A stretch of DNA of 44,859 bases from Actinomycetota bacterium (GCA_026392215.1 JAPLCN010000154.1:1-44859), one strand, 5' to 3'; shown: positions 1 through 8,882, counted from the stretch's first letter. A program made the numbers and translations. Notes: generated by a model not told the origin, from the letters alone.

Positions 1-227
1 ACAGCGCCTCTTTTAGACTTTCTCTTTTGAATCTTTGGAGGATATGAATTATTTTTATTGTAATTTTCCATTTATAGTCAAACTTTAATCTTAATTCTCA
101 AAATAAAGACTTATTCTATCACTTTTAAAAATAATGATTATTTTTACCGGGGATAGTAATTATTTTTTCGGAGGCTAAAGGATCCTAACCGTAATGTCTG
201 AATTGATAAATCGGGTTTTGTAAACAC
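1..227. other. Non-coding left edge
   Basis: AT-rich sequence before the Z1 gene promoter. I see no reading frame of family-like quality, RNA gene or repeat here. Confidence 0.5.
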
Positions 228-255
228 TTGCTTTTCCCTGTTAGACTTCTATAAT
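228..255 (+). promoter_or_regulatory. Sigma-70-type promoter of the Z1 gene
   Basis: TTGCTT (228-233), a 16-base spacer and a perfect TATAAT (250-255). The predicted transcription start is near 262, giving a leader of about 65 nt before the ATG at 328. Its presence implies that the Z1 gene is transcribed on its own here rather than as the tail of an operon. Confidence 0.55.
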
Positions 256-327
256 GGTCTTTTTGAAGAGTCCAGATTTATTTTTTAAGCTATGCTGAAT
301 AGTAACAAAGGATGAAATATTAAAAAT

Positions 328-2526
328 ATGGCAGTTATAGAAAGAGAATTTTGTAAATACATAACTACTAAAAGAAGCGATTCTGATGATTTAAAGTCTT
401 GTATTTTTGAGACTGTAGAGAAGCTACTTGTTAATAACACTGATGTTCATAGGCCCGGCATGCTTCTTGGTAAAATTCAGAGTGGAAAAACAAGAGCATT
501 CATTGGCGTGATCGCGCTGGCGTTTGATAACGGTTACGATATAGCCATTATTTTAACAAAGGGCACTAAAGTTTTAGCACGACAAACTTATGAAAGATTG
601 AGGAAGGATTTTTACGAATTTTACCAAGCAGATAAAGTAGAGATTTGTGATATTATGCATCTTCCACAGAATTACACCGGTTATGAGTTACGTAAGAAAT
701 TAATTATTGTTGTGAAGAAAGAAACAAATAACATGAGGAGGATAATTACAGCACTGGTTGAGACATATCCTGATTTAAGTCAAAGAAAATTGTTAATTAT
801 TGACGATGAGGCAGATTATGCAAGTATAGGATTTCATATGAATAGAAACGAAGGCGTTATTGAAATCAATAAGATAGCTGAACAAATTAATGACCTGCGG
901 GGAAAAATTGCTTCCTACGACTTTTTACAAGTTACGGCGACACCTTACTCCTTGTATTTACAACCGGATGAATTAATAACCGAACAACGGGATAGAATTT
1001 TTAAGCCAGTACGACCTGCCTTCACTGTTTTGCTTCCCATATATGAAGGTTATATTGACGGTGAATATTATTTTGGAGAGAGCCAAGATAAAGATTCATC
1101 CGCTTTTTATATTTATCAATCTGTACCACGAGATGAGCTCGATGTCCTAAGAGGAAGAAGAGCGGATAGAAGATCTTTTAGGTTAGAAGAGGTGTTAGAA
1201 AGCCCTAGAACACAAATATTAAGGAAAGCACTAATAAACTTCATAGTGGGCGCTTGTGTTAGAAGAATTCAACAAGAAAAGCAAGGGGAAATAGTTAATA
1301 AATATAGCTTCATCGTTCATACAGAGTCTTCAAGGGCTTCGCATGCTTGGCAGGAAGAGATAATTATTAAGATAAAAGAATTATTAAGACAAAGTGTGCT
1401 TAATAATCAAAGCCAAAAACTTTTGAATAACTTAATCAGAGAATCCTACAGCGATATTTCGCGCTCAGTTAAGTTGATTAAAGGCTTTTTACCATCATGT
1501 GAAGAGGTTGCCGAGAAAGTTCGTTGGATTCTAAAAGAAGATTGTTTAATGATTACTAAGGTTAATTCCGAGAGGGAGGCAGAAGAATTACTTGACGAAG
1601 GTGGTCAATTGCGCCTTCGGGCGCCGTTAAATATTTTTATTGGCGGTCAAATTCTTGAACGAGGTCTTACTATTGAAAATTTAATTGGTTTTTACTACGG
1701 AAGAAGACCACAGAAATTTCAACAAGATACTGTACTGCAACATTCTAGAATGTACGGCAACCGCTCGAAAGAAGATTTGGCCGTGACGCGTTTTTATACC
1801 GATCCAGCAATCTATGATGCTATGAAACGTATTTATGAATTGGACATAGCGCTTCGCGAGGCTTTTGAGAAAGGCGCGCAAGAGGCAGGCGTAGCTTTTA
1901 TTCATACGGACTCTTCTAATAGAGAGGTACCTTGTTCACCGAATAAAATTTTATTATCAACAACGACCATTTTAAAACCTTTCAAACGATTACTTCCAAT
2001 TGGCTTTCAAACGAATTATAAAACCAATATCAAGAATTTTTTAGAAGCAGTTGATAAAACCATCGAAGGCTTGCTGCCTAGTACAAAAAAAGGAGAACCA
2101 TTTTTAATCAAGATAGATATCGCAAAATCCATTATTGATAATATTGCTGGTATGTTTAGAGATGGACTATCGTGGGACGTTAAAGCATTCAAGGCCAGTA
2201 TGGAATATCTTTCTGAAAATACCGACGAACCAACAATGAAAGGAAAAGTGTGGTGTTTAGTACGAACAGATAGAAACGCTTCACGGCTTAAAAGAGATTA
2301 TAGTTACTATGATGCTCCGGATAAAGCGCAGACCGAAGGAGTCATTGCAAAACAAACAGCTATTGATATACCGATGGTAATGTTTTTTAGACAAAATGGT
2401 CTCAAGGAACAAGGATGGATGGGGTCGCCTTTTTGGTGGCCAGTTCTCGTTGCCCCCAAGAATACTAAAACCGTGATATATTCAAGCAATTTAATTGATG
2501 TTCAACCGGAAGTAGTACCAGCCTAA
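328..2526 (+). CDS. Z1 domain SF2-type ATPase/helicase, orphan
   Basis: A 732-residue protein of the Z1 family (PF10593), whose members are superfamily-2-like ATPases often found in restriction-modification and other anti-phage gene sets. Seen in the sequence: Walker A GKIQSGKT at 48-55, DDEAD (motif II) at 159-163, TATP (motif III) at 203-206, GGQILERG at 439-446 (motif V region) and QHSRMYGNR at 471-479 (motif VI arginines). All helicase motifs are intact and the length suits the family. The ATG start follows AAAGGA about 14 bases upstream; an ATG at 312 reaches a stop at once. Usual partners such as a methyltransferase, a GHKL/HSP90-like ATPase or a nuclease are absent downstream, where only recombinase and radC debris is found. 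Any partner would have to lie left of the window. Confident on family, unsure of role. Confidence 0.85.
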   Translation: MAVIEREFCKYITTKRSDSDDLKSCIFETVEKLLVNNTDVHRPGMLLGKIQSGKTRAFIGVIALAFDNGYDIAIILTKGTKVLARQTYERLRKDFYEFYQADKVEICDIMHLPQNYTGYELRKKLIIVVKKETNNMRRIITALVETYPDLSQRKLLIIDDEADYASIGFHMNRNEGVIEINKIAEQINDLRGKIASYDFLQVTATPYSLYLQPDELITEQRDRIFKPVRPAFTVLLPIYEGYIDGEYYFGESQDKDSSAFYIYQSVPRDELDVLRGRRADRRSFRLEEVLESPRTQILRKALINFIVGACVRRIQQEKQGEIVNKYSFIVHTESSRASHAWQEEIIIKIKELLRQSVLNNQSQKLLNNLIRESYSDISRSVKLIKGFLPSCEEVAEKVRWILKEDCLMITKVNSEREAEELLDEGGQLRLRAPLNIFIGGQILERGLTIENLIGFYYGRRPQKFQQDTVLQHSRMYGNRSKEDLAVTRFYTDPAIYDAMKRIYELDIALREAFEKGAQEAGVAFIHTDSSNREVPCSPNKILLSTTTILKPFKRLLPIGFQTNYKTNIKNFLEAVDKTIEGLLPSTKKGEPFLIKIDIAKSIIDNIAGMFRDGLSWDVKAFKASMEYLSENTDEPTMKGKVWCLVRTDRNASRLKRDYSYYDAPDKAQTEGVIAKQTAIDIPMVMFFRQNGLKEQGWMGSPFWWPVLVAPKNTKTVIYSSNLIDVQPEVVPA

Positions 2527-2593
2527 GTATAAGAGGCGAGATTTAAACACTTAAATTCTAATTATTTGTGCCATACATTTTTTCTTATTTTTT

Positions 2594-2782
2594 CCACCCC
2601 ACACACTAAGGCATACATACGCCACACAATACTACAAACAGACAAAAGATATTGAAACCTTGAGGCGCATTCTGGGCCATTCAGATATCAGCACTACACA
2701 AATATATATAACACTTGCAAATATAGACGTTGAAAATGGAATGAATCAATTTATTGAAACTAATGTTTGGGAAACGGTTTAG
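2594..2782 (+). pseudogene. 3' remnant of a tyrosine recombinase (integrase)
   Basis: In frame with the TAG at 2780-2782 the sequence encodes the C-terminal catalytic third of an XerC/D-type phage integrase: HTLRHTYAT with box-II His and Arg, then LRRILGHSDIS with the second His, then TTQIYITLANID containing the tyrosine nucleophile. There is no start codon and no N-terminal or core-binding domain, so this is a truncated relic. It lies just after the Z1 gene and resembles a second, shorter tail at 5103-5201. Confidence 0.8.
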
Positions 2783-2853
2783 GAAACTTTAATTTATGAA
2801 ACGTTATAGGGACTTTACAGTATTTTAATAGCATTTTAAAAAGGAGATAAACA

Positions 2854-3172
2854 ATGAATGAAATGAATGAAGCAGAAAATAATAAAATTATAAATTATCT
2901 TAATGAGGAAAACGCAGAGCTTAATAAGAAAGACGCTGAATTTAGCTGTTTGCTTAACCCGGGAAGTTTTCAAAGCTGCTATTTTAGCCAATTCCACCAG
3001 TGTAGTTTTTCTTCACAACCACCCGTCAGGAGGCACCGAACCAAGCAACGATGACACCCAAATCACTGACAGGCTTTGCAAAGCCGGCACTATTTTTGGA
3101 ATTAATATCTTAGACCACCTGATTATTACCAGCAATGATTATTTTTCTTTTAAACAAAAAGGGCTGATTTAA
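2854..3172 (+). pseudogene. radC: Frameshifted radC (JAB/MPN domain) remnant
   Basis: A strong AAAAGGAGAT ribosome site precedes the ATG at 2854. That frame reads about 30 acidic, lysine-rich residues and then loses similarity to anything. From about 2937 a frame shifted by +1 gives the RadC C-terminal domain: TLNLAVCLTREVFKAAI, the JAMM metal motif HNHPSG followed by an Asp, and ILDHLIITSNDYFSFKQKGL, ending at the TAA at 3170-3172. RadC is normally about 220 residues, and its helix-hairpin-helix half is missing. RadC-like genes commonly accompany integrative elements, which fits the recombinase relics on both sides. Either a fusion by deletion or a gene broken by frameshift; non-functional RadC in both cases. 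Confidence 0.75.
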
Positions 3173-3400
3173 GCGGCCCTTCAAATATAAAAATCAACCA
3201 CTTTCGAGGTTGATCTATCCAGTTTGTCCAAAACTTTTCTTCTACCTTTGGATTATATCATATTTTAATTTTTAAATGACACACAAGATTATCATTCTTG
3301 ACATTCTGTCCAGAAATTGATAAGAATTACTGGTAGATTAGAACACCTGTTGCTTTGACTCTGTTTTCTTTTTTTATATAATTTCTTACCGGGAGAAAAT

Positions 3401-4036
3401 ATGATTTTTAAACAAATAGAATCCGGAGGCGACCGGAATTACGCATACCTCATTGCCTGTGAAAAGATAAAGGAAGGTGCACTGGTAGACCCTTCTCCGG
3501 ATCCCTTTATGGTTATTAAAGCGATAAAGGAAGAAGGGGTAGAAATAAAATATGTAATAAATACCCATTCCCATTTAGACCACTCGCAGGGAAATGAAAA
3601 GTTTCGCGGAGCCGGAAGAGACAAACCTATAACTTTTATTAATTGCGGCCCGGGCACTGAAGTAAGAGATGGCGAATCTTTAAATCTGGGTGAGCTTAAA
3701 CTTGGATTTATTCATACCCCGGGCCATACCGCAGATTCGATCTGTATAAAAGTGAAGGATAAACTGATCACAGGAGACACCCTATTTGTAGGGAAAGTGG
3801 GGGGCACTTACAGTGAGGGCGATGCAAGAACGGAGTTTGAAAGCTTAAAAAAAATTGTGGCCCTTGACCCCGATACCGAAGTGTGGCCTGGACACAATTA
3901 TGGAGTAAAGCCATGCTCCACGATAAGATTTGAACTTGAGAATAACCCCTTTATAAAAAGGCTGGGGGATTTCAGTGAATTTTTATGGCTGAAACAAAAT
4001 TGGGCCCGATATAAACAGGAACACGGGATAAAATAA
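3401..4036 (+). CDS. MBL-fold metallo-hydrolase, glyoxalase II-like
   Basis: A 211-residue metallo-beta-lactamase-fold hydrolase. The dinuclear metal motif THSHLDH lies at 55-61, followed by the HTPGHT metal His, the bridging Asp in ITGDTLF and a late GHN histidine, the arrangement of hydroxyacylglutathione hydrolase (GloB) and persulfide-dioxygenase-like proteins. No signal peptide, so cytoplasmic. GGGAG sits 5-10 bases before the ATG. The protein is slightly shorter than classical GloB (about 250), and the long C-terminal glutathione-binding helices are reduced, so glutathione need not be the substrate; a thioester or lactoyl-type substrate is possible. It stands alone between recombinase relics and may be cargo of a former mobile element. 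Confidence 0.8.
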   Translation: MIFKQIESGGDRNYAYLIACEKIKEGALVDPSPDPFMVIKAIKEEGVEIKYVINTHSHLDHSQGNEKFRGAGRDKPITFINCGPGTEVRDGESLNLGELKLGFIHTPGHTADSICIKVKDKLITGDTLFVGKVGGTYSEGDARTEFESLKKIVALDPDTEVWPGHNYGVKPCSTIRFELENNPFIKRLGDFSEFLWLKQNWARYKQEHGIK

Positions 4037-4243
4037 TTGCAGGTTTTCTTTGATTTGTTTTCGGCTTTTTTATTGTTGTTTTAATTAAAGCTCTTTTAAC
4101 ATAATATCCTCCGCAGAAAAACCGGCTCTTCTTGAACCGGAGCGGAAAGGACGATTTCAAGTTTTTAGCAGGCAAAGCCCGCTAGCAAAATCATAACCAA
4201 TTTTAATCTTTGGCGGCAAATTCTTACACTTGCCAAATTTAAA

Positions 4244-5014
4244 TTAAGCTTCATAAATAAGATTACTTTCCAGCGGGATGTCTGTAATCCACTGCCTAAT
4301 AATTTTATTGAATAGGTCAGCTTCTGTCCATGGAAAGGTATGATTTACAGTACGCACCAAGACACCTTTCGCATGTGGAATGGCGTTTGCTAAGTTCCTT
4401 ACCGATTGCCTCATAGCGTTTGGTTCTTTTGCCCCCGCAATAACCAATACAGACGTTTTCAAACTCGATAGGCCCGATGGCAATTTTAAGTCGTATGCCA
4501 TGCCATAAATTTTTTGAAGATCCGTAGCAGTCAGTCGTTGCGCGTCTTTGATAAAATTTTGTTGATCAGACGACTCTTTAAATATCAACTTTGCTTGTAA
4601 TTCAAGAATTTTTTTGTATTTGACTAACCAAACGGTCAATCTGTACACCCATGGTTTATGAAGCCACAGCATCATTTTTGTTGGCCGGTATAGCGCACTT
4701 GCTATGACTGCATAATTTATAATGTCAGGTTTGATGTTTAATAACTCAACTGCTACTTTCGCTCCTAACGAGTGCCCCACGACAATAACTTTATTGTGCC
4801 CATTTTTTTCTATGAGTTCAGCTACTTTCTGCGCACAGTCTCTTAAAGAGATCAGAGGCTCATTACTTTTCCCGTGACCAGGCAAGTCAGGTACTAGGCA
4901 GTGGTAATCCTTAAAATATTCTACCTGTTTTTTCCATACCCAACCGCTCATTCCGCCGCCGTGAAGAAAAACTATTGTAGGGGCGTTTTTTACGCCGATT
5001 TCCTGTATGTGCAT
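4244..5014 (-). CDS. Alpha/beta hydrolase
   Basis: A serine hydrolase of the alpha/beta fold, 256 residues from the ATG at 5014. It has the oxyanion motif HGGG near 18-21, a DLPGHG turn, the nucleophile elbow GHSLG, a late acidic residue in AGAKEPN and the catalytic His in VNHTF. A cap region between the elbow and the acid is rich in Trp and Leu, as in lipase/esterase or C-C hydrolase relatives; the substrate cannot be told. A TTG at 5029 would add five residues, but AAGGA abuts it directly, too close to serve it, so the ATG is preferred. No signal peptide. It lies opposite to and between two recombinase tails, apparently as a single-gene unit. Confidence 0.85.
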   Translation of the reverse strand: MHIQEIGVKNAPTIVFLHGGGMSGWVWKKQVEYFKDYHCLVPDLPGHGKSNEPLISLRDCAQKVAELIEKNGHNKVIVVGHSLGAKVAVELLNIKPDIINYAVIASALYRPTKMMLWLHKPWVYRLTVWLVKYKKILELQAKLIFKESSDQQNFIKDAQRLTATDLQKIYGMAYDLKLPSGLSSLKTSVLVIAGAKEPNAMRQSVRNLANAIPHAKGVLVRTVNHTFPWTEADLFNKIIRQWITDIPLESNLIYEA

Positions 5015-5102
5015 ATTTTGATTATCCAATCCTTATTATATATTTGGGTTATTATGGTAATACTCTACCATTTCTCACACCTCTGTTGAAGGAATATTTT
5101 TG

Positions 5103-5201
5103 ATGAAAGCACATTCAGACATCAGCACCACCACAATATACATCACTCTCGCCAACATAGATGTAGAAAACGGCATGAAGTCATTTAAAGGCTTTTTATA
5201 A
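5103..5201 (+). pseudogene. Second 3' remnant of a tyrosine recombinase
   Basis: Thirty-two codons ending at TAA 5199-5201 encode AHSDISTTTIYITLANID and then VENGMKSF, the last helix of a tyrosine recombinase with the nucleophile Tyr. The match to the tail at 2594-2782 is nearly residue for residue over HSDISTT-IYITLANIDVENGM, while codons differ at third positions, so the two are diverged homologues rather than a recent duplication. The Arg-His box is missing, so it cannot be active. Confidence 0.75.
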
Positions 5202-5242
5202 ATTGCTTTTTAGTGTTAAAATTTTCCGCATAAGGTGAAAAA

Positions 5243-6538
5243 ATGAAAAAGAAATTTTTATTGGCAATATTTATTATCTTGGCTGTAGTGCTTGTTTTTA
5301 CAGGTTGCCAGAAAATAACTCAAGCAGATGTTGATAGGCAGGGTACTAGATGGTTGGTTCTACTTTATAAAATCACTGAAGGTGGAAGCGATGCGCAAGC
5401 ATATGAGCTTATATCGGGAGTGGAAGAAACCTTAAACCAAGAGTTTGGAAATGGTGAAAAAACTTACGTAGAACTTGTTAATACGGGGAGTATAAAAGAT
5501 AAATATCGAATTTTAGTTAGGCAAAATAAGCTTATGGAAGAGGCTTTGGTAAAACTCAAAGGAAAAGAAGCTTTAATGGAAATTGAAGGGAAATACTCTC
5601 TTGAAAAAGTTAATGGGGAAATAACTCAAACATATGATGATAGTCTTGCATCTCAATACCAGTTCTCAGCTCCTCAAAAAGAAGCTAAGGAAGAACAAAT
5701 CGTAATAAACTTAACCACCACTGAAGTAGAGTTTATTGCCAAATTAAAAGAGCAGGGATATGTAAAGAGCGAATGGGCATTTAACTTTGTGCTAAAAAGA
5801 GAAGAAAAAAAAAAAAAAATTGAACCGGGAGGATACAATGTTTCAAAAGGAATGAATGCCTGGCAATTAGCGGATACCCTGGTTAATCATCCATACCAGA
5901 AATGGGCTGTAATACCGGAAGGATTAAGAGCAACAGAAATCGCAGAAAAACTGCAAGAGAAACTCGGTTGGGCAAATACAACAAAAGCAGAATTTTTTCT
6001 TAATAGTAAAGAAGGTTACCTCTTCCCGGATACTTACCTGCTCAATTTAGATTACACAGGAAAAGATACGGCAAAAAGAATGGAAAGCCTATTCAATGAA
6101 AAAACGGCTGACCTTTTCAAACAAGCAACGGAAAATAACATTCGAAACGACACCTTGATTGTTCTCGCCTCTATTGTCCAAAGAGAAGCGGCCAACGAAA
6201 AAGAAATGCCTTTAATCGCTGGAATAATTTGGAATAGATGGTTAAAAGATATGAAGTTTGAGATAGACGCAACTATCCCATACGCATTAGGAGAACCGGG
6301 CAATTGGTGGCCGATTATAAAACCGGAGGATACTAAATTTGATTCGCCCTACAATACTTATCTTTACAAAGGACGGCCGCCAGCTCCAATCTGTAATCCA
6401 GGATTGGCAGCAATTAATGCAGTGATTAATTCAGAAAAAAGTGAATACCTTTACTACTTGCACGATAGTGAAGGGCAAATCCATCTTGCTAAAACTTACG
6501 AAGAACATATTGCAAACATTGAGAGATACCTAAAATAA
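5243..6538 (+). CDS. mltG: Endolytic murein transglycosylase MltG-like lipoprotein
   Basis: MltG (YceG-like) cuts nascent peptidoglycan strands at the outer face of the cytoplasmic membrane. This 431-residue protein starts with a lipoprotein signal: KKK, a hydrophobic stretch and a lipobox VFTGC with Cys22 as lipidation site, instead of the usual single membrane helix. Residues 30-190 are an unfamiliar extension. From about 195 it follows MltG: PGGYNVSKGM (LysM-like part), the VIPEGLRATEIAEKL repeat, GYLFPDTY, ASIVQRE with the predicted catalytic Glu315 (aligned with the ET of the Escherichia coli IVEKET), and the signature SPYNTYLYKGRPPAPICNPG. The gene is not beside alaS/ruvX as in many genomes, so it may be an extra copy. 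A 15-A run lies in the linker before the LysM-like part. Confidence 0.85.
   Translation: MKKKFLLAIFIILAVVLVFTGCQKITQADVDRQGTRWLVLLYKITEGGSDAQAYELISGVEETLNQEFGNGEKTYVELVNTGSIKDKYRILVRQNKLMEEALVKLKGKEALMEIEGKYSLEKVNGEITQTYDDSLASQYQFSAPQKEAKEEQIVINLTTTEVEFIAKLKEQGYVKSEWAFNFVLKREEKKKKIEPGGYNVSKGMNAWQLADTLVNHPYQKWAVIPEGLRATEIAEKLQEKLGWANTTKAEFFLNSKEGYLFPDTYLLNLDYTGKDTAKRMESLFNEKTADLFKQATENNIRNDTLIVLASIVQREAANEKEMPLIAGIIWNRWLKDMKFEIDATIPYALGEPGNWWPIIKPEDTKFDSPYNTYLYKGRPPAPICNPGLAAINAVINSEKSEYLYYLHDSEGQIHLAKTYEEHIANIERYLK
5805..5819 (+). repeat. A15 homopolymer inside mltG
   Basis: Fifteen consecutive A encode the end of EEKKKK and the first base of the following Ile codon, at about residue 190. 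Such tracts are prone to replication or transcriptional slippage. The frame as given is open to the end of the gene. Confidence 0.9.
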
Positions 6539-6666
6539 TAATGGCAAAAAGTCTTTCAAAAGCTTTTTATAAAAAATAGATTAATTTATCATATTTTATT
6601 TATTTACAAGTTTAAATAAGCCTTTTAAGTATTTTAATTATTGATAATTTTTTAGTTAAGCTAATC

Positions 6667-7419
6667 TTACTTCCTATCTTTGACAAAGATATAAGTAGTG
6701 ATTGACAATATAATCAAGGCAAAAATTATAATTACACCTGTGTCAGTTAGGTAGTTGGTTTCAGTTTTTAGGACTATGCCCCGAAGTAAATTAACAGAAT
6801 AAGTTACAGGATTAATATAGATAAGAGGTTTGAGCCATGCCGGAACCCTGTCTATTGGATACAATGCGCCACTTAAGAAAAATAAAGGCATAACTAGAAA
6901 ATTGTTTATAGTTCCGAAGCCTTCAAAAGATGTCATCTTTGAAGCTATCATTATCCCCAGAGAAGTAATAGATAAAGCTACAATAAACATTCCCAACATA
7001 GTAAGGATTATCTGTATAAAAGACAAATGCAAACCAACCAGTGGGAAAAATGCCAGGACTATAATTCCCTGTATGGTGGCAATTATACTACCACTTAAGG
7101 TTTTTCCAAACACAATTGATGCCCTTGACATTGGTGCTACCATGATTTCCTTTAAAAATCCAAATTCCCTATCCCAAATAATTGACGTCCCGGACATTAT
7201 GGATGCAAATAATATATTCATCACAATCATTCCAGGAAATATATATTGTGTATATGTAAAACCCTCGGGAGCATTAAAAGAACCTCTTAAGCCAGTTCCC
7301 AGAAGAAAAAGCCAGATAACAGGTCGTACAATCGAACCATAAAGCTGGCTCTTTTGCCTGAAACTCCTTATTATATCTCTTTTTGCAATAGTAATGCTGT
7401 CTAAAATACCTGTAATCAA
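6667..7419 (-). CDS. ABC-2 type transporter permease (DrrB-like)
   Basis: A 250-residue integral membrane protein of the ABC-2 permease family (drug or lipid exporters such as DrrB). I see about six hydrophobic segments; the amphipathic start with KRDIIRSFRQKSQLYGSIVRPVIW is typical, as is the late FFLSGALYPIDRVPAWLKPLIYINP turn before the last helices. Translation starts at a TTG whose bases overlap the stop of the ATPase gene (TTGA, 4-base overlap), with AGGAGG nine bases upstream, so coupled translation is likely. It is the third gene of marR-ATPase-permease and should be the membrane half of the exporter. The substrate is unknown. Confidence 0.9.
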   Translation of the reverse strand: MITGILDSITIAKRDIIRSFRQKSQLYGSIVRPVIWLFLLGTGLRGSFNAPEGFTYTQYIFPGMIVMNILFASIMSGTSIIWDREFGFLKEIMVAPMSRASIVFGKTLSGSIIATIQGIIVLAFFPLVGLHLSFIQIILTMLGMFIVALSITSLGIMIASKMTSFEGFGTINNFLVMPLFFLSGALYPIDRVPAWLKPLIYINPVTYSVNLLRGIVLKTETNYLTDTGVIIIFALIILSITTYIFVKDRK

Positions 7420-8390
7420 GTTCTACGCCTCCTCTTTACTGAATCTCTGAGCTTATCTCTTTTACTTGCTTCCTCCTCCCTGATCTTCCGACCAGTTAAT
7501 TTAATAAAGACATCTTCAAGAGAAGGCTTTTTAATATCTGCACTTAAGATCCTTCCACCTGCTATTTCAAATAATTTGGGCAGAAATGTTTTACCATTAC
7601 TAACAGGTACTTCCAATGTACCGTTATTAAATGTTGTTTCTATATTGAATTTCTCTTTTACCAGTATAGAAAATCCTATATTATTATCAGTAACAAGAGT
7701 TATTATGTCATTTTGAATGCTCCTTTTTAAATTTTCCGGAGTATCAAGTGCAATAATATTTCCATGATCCATTATTGCAATTCTGTCGCAAATTTCAGCC
7801 TCTTCCATATAGTGAGTGGTTAGAAACATGGTCAGTTTTTGCTTATCCCTCAGATCCACAAGATACTGCCATATATACTTCCTTGTCTGGGGGTCAAGTC
7901 CAATGGTAGGTTCATCTAGAAAAAGTACTTTGGGGGTGTGAATGATACCTCTTGCAATTTCAAGTCTCCTTTTCATTCCACCTGAAAAGTTTATTACTAT
8001 TTCTTTTTTCCTTTCTGATAGATCCACCAAATCAAGAGAATTATTTATTCTGTTTTTAATTTCTCTTGATGGAACATGATAAAACTTTGAGTGAAAATAC
8101 AGGTTTTCCCAGGCAGTCAGCCTTTCATCAAGGCTAGGATCCTGGAATATAATACCTACCGATTCCCTTACCTTGTTCTGCTCTTTCTCTACATCAAAGT
8201 TGTTTATAGTTGCAGTGCCTCCATCCTTCTTGAGAATGGTAACAAGTATTTTTATTATTGTAGATTTTCCAGCGCCATTTGGACCAAGCAGTCCAAATAT
8301 TTCCCCTTCCTCAACATCAAAGGAAACTTCTTTTACTGCCTTGATTTCACCAAAGCTTTTTTTTAGTTTTTCAACATGAATTATATTCAA
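7416..8390 (-). CDS. ABC transporter ATP-binding protein (DrrA-like)
   Basis: A 324-residue ATPase with Walker A GPNGAGKST (36-44), signature FSGGMKRRLEIARG, Walker B VLFLDEPTIGLDP and the H-loop TTHYMEEAE. The roughly 80-residue C-terminal extension is typical of the DrrA/daunorubicin-resistance group, which pairs with ABC-2 permeases. The start is TTG, preceded by AAGGAAGG at nine bases; no in-frame ATG lies nearby. The gene follows marR by 15 bases and overlaps the permease by four. Known members export antibiotics or lipids; regulation by a MarR protein suggests a response to a small toxic compound. Confidence 0.92.
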   Translation of the reverse strand: MNIIHVEKLKKSFGEIKAVKEVSFDVEEGEIFGLLGPNGAGKSTIIKILVTILKKDGGTATINNFDVEKEQNKVRESVGIIFQDPSLDERLTAWENLYFHSKFYHVPSREIKNRINNSLDLVDLSERKKEIVINFSGGMKRRLEIARGIIHTPKVLFLDEPTIGLDPQTRKYIWQYLVDLRDKQKLTMFLTTHYMEEAEICDRIAIMDHGNIIALDTPENLKRSIQNDIITLVTDNNIGFSILVKEKFNIETTFNNGTLEVPVSNGKTFLPKLFEIAGGRILSADIKKPSLEDVFIKLTGRKIREEEASKRDKLRDSVKRRRRT

Positions 8391-8405
8391 ATTCTTAAAC
8401 CTTCC

Positions 8406-8882
8406 TTATTTATTCCGATTAATATCTTCACTTTCTCCATCTTTTTTCTCAAAATATGTAAATGCATTTTTAGCCATCCTTCCAAGTAATTCAGAAACTA
8501 ATTTTTTTTCATCCTCAGAAAATCCTCCCGAAAGTACATCAGTCCAGTTTCGTAATATGCTATGGATTTCAGACTTTATATCAAAAGCCTTTTGGGTTAG
8601 AAAAACTTTGAAAGCCCTTCTATCTTCAGAATTAATATTTCTTTTAACATAACCTTCCTTCTCAAGCTTCTTTATTGCTTTAGCAGTTGTAGCTTTATCT
8701 ATTTTAAGGTGATTGGATATTTCTTCTTGGCTAATGCCATCTTTTTTATACAATGCAAGTAGAAATACATACTGCCCGCTCCCAATATTAAATTGATCCA
8801 CCTGCTTGCTTATATGGCTCTGGCCATATCTGTAGAGGATAGAAATCCATCTTGTAATTGACCGATCATGTGTTTTTAGCAA
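8406..8882 (-). CDS. MarR family transcriptional regulator
   Basis: A winged-helix repressor of about 158 residues. Residues from LLALYKKDGISQEEISNHLKIDKATT through LEKEGYVKR and the wing around NSEDRRAFKV match MarR, flanked by dimerisation helices. An ATG at 8897 would add five residues, but the ribosome site AAAGGAG (8894-8888) lies inside that extension. It is placed five bases before the TTG at 8882, so TTG is the likely start. The gene heads the exporter operon and very likely represses it through the inverted repeats around its promoter, releasing DNA when it binds the ligand. Confidence 0.88.
   Translation of the reverse strand: MLKTHDRSITRWISILYRYGQSHISKQVDQFNIGSGQYVFLLALYKKDGISQEEISNHLKIDKATTAKAIKKLEKEGYVKRNINSEDRRAFKVFLTQKAFDIKSEIHSILRNWTDVLSGGFSEDEKKLVSELLGRMAKNAFTYFEKKDGESEDINRNK

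Noticed and set aside
3193-3214. Inverted repeat ATCAACC/GGTTGAT after the radC remnant
   Set aside because: No T-run follows on either strand, and a 7-bp stem is too weak to call a terminator.
6830-7342. Long open frame on the plus strand inside the ABC permease gene
   Set aside because: Mirror frame of the permease; no ribosome site and no protein-like composition.
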